This document shows positions 63,415 to 64,000 of a stretch of 64,000 nt of DNA, piece after piece. The first letter of the stretch is position 1. Each line of letters starts with the position of its first letter. The notes beneath the pieces were generated by a model. It searched no databases, had not been told where the DNA came from, and was given only the letters and a program-made list of their open reading frames with translations. The position numbers and the translations under genes were made by a program. The DNA is from Clavelina lepadiformis (Eukaryota > Chordata > Ascidiacea > Aplousobranchia > Clavelinidae), in contig NC_135248.1 in NCBI RefSeq assembly GCF_947623445.1, positions 5,456,977 through 5,520,976 of the forward strand, read 5' to 3'.

Positions 63415-63600
63415 AAATGCAATCAATCAATCAATCATTCATTAGTTTTTTCGTCATTGCCGCGGTGAGAATAAAAATCACTGCTCATTGTTAATAGCAC
63501 GCGTCAATGCAATATTATACTGACAAAGTCTTAAAGGTTTAAGCCTAAACGTACACGAGAATACTGATAGTATTAATTTCTTGATAACAACTTATAGCAC
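63415..63600 (-). repeat. SINE or LINE 3' end with (TGAT)n tail, copy B
   Basis: Reverse-complement counterpart of 41407-41574. On the plus strand it begins with the tail AATCAATCAATCAATCATTC at 63421. The retroposon body extends rightward to about 63600. Nothing else is visible in the last 400 bases of the window. Confidence 0.7.
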
Positions 63601-64000
63601 TGCCAGTAAACCCAAACGATAACAGTAAATCTCCTGGTAGCTGTAAACCGTGTCTAGGATTGTTTGCAAGTAGTTGGGTTAATGATATCGAACAAAAATG
63701 GGGCATTAATCAGCAACAAGAACAAATACAGTCAAAATTGAGGCTTGCTTGCCGTGTTCCTGACTCTGCCTTTTAGTAGAGTTTTTTCCACTTTTTACAC
63801 ATCTGCTTTTTTTGCGCTATTCATGTTTGTTACGTCGTTGCTGTTTTCCTTCACAATGAAAAAAAATAATCATTTTGTCAACCATAGCTTGCAAATTTGC
63901 ATTTGGTTGTAAGATAGATGTCATAGCCTTATAACTGACGACAGAGTCAAACAGGAACTAAGGTTTTATTAAACGGAATTTTACCAGTCCTATTAAAAAA

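Noticed and set aside
1..64000. tRNA, rRNA and CRISPR features
   Set aside because: I looked for tRNA B-box-like sequences (GGTTCGA-type), rRNA motifs and regularly spaced repeats and found none that held up.

Overview
This is an AT-rich, intron-rich eukaryotic window. It has GT-AG introns, TATA boxes, AATAAA-type poly(A) signals, and remnants of piggyBac, hAT and Ty3/gypsy elements. The gene content (concentrative nucleoside transporters, an AA15 LPMO with a CBM14 domain) and base composition fit a marine invertebrate. I lean towards an ascidian such as Ciona, but the species is an inference, not something I can read directly.

Layout. 0-2 kb: little content, apart from one doubtful minus-strand exon. 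2.1-3.2 kb (+): a four-exon gene for a small secreted cysteine-rich protein, with a clear TATA box. 5.2-7.3 kb (+): a seven-exon, 342-residue AA15 lytic polysaccharide monooxygenase with a C-terminal chitin-binding domain. 7.3-13.2 kb: mostly non-coding, with a 731-bp transposon-like element and a possible terminal exon. 13.2-61.8 kb (-): four head-to-tail genes of the SLC28/CNT sodium-coupled nucleoside transporter family, here called copies 1 to 4. 61.8-64 kb: no recognisable gene, but one dispersed repeat.

The four transporters share one gene structure. I traced 14 coding exons in each, and a fifteenth in copies 1 and 3. Exons 3-13 have exactly the same length in every copy, and the spliced reading frames close without a shift (copy 1, 697 aa; copy 2, at least 706 aa; copy 3, 728 aa; copy 4, 644 aa or slightly more). 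The cytoplasmic N-termini differ, and so does the substrate-selectivity motif: GQSES in copy 1, GQTES in copies 2 and 3, GMTES in copy 4. This suggests divided substrate preference within the array. Nucleotide similarity between copies is patchy, which points to gene conversion.

Mobile DNA sits in introns and intergenic gaps. There is a Ty3/gypsy pol fragment in copy 1 intron 9 order (between exons 9 and 8), a piggyBac element with intact ends but a broken transposase in copy 2, a hAT-type MITE with a perfect 8-bp target duplication between copies 1 and 2, and a decayed, unnamed basic-protein ORF with repeated GTGACGGACGGAGAAA-like motifs around it. The least described items are the cysteine-rich secreted gene, the selectivity-motif split in the transporter array, and the in-frame stop created by the last splice donor in three of the four transporters.
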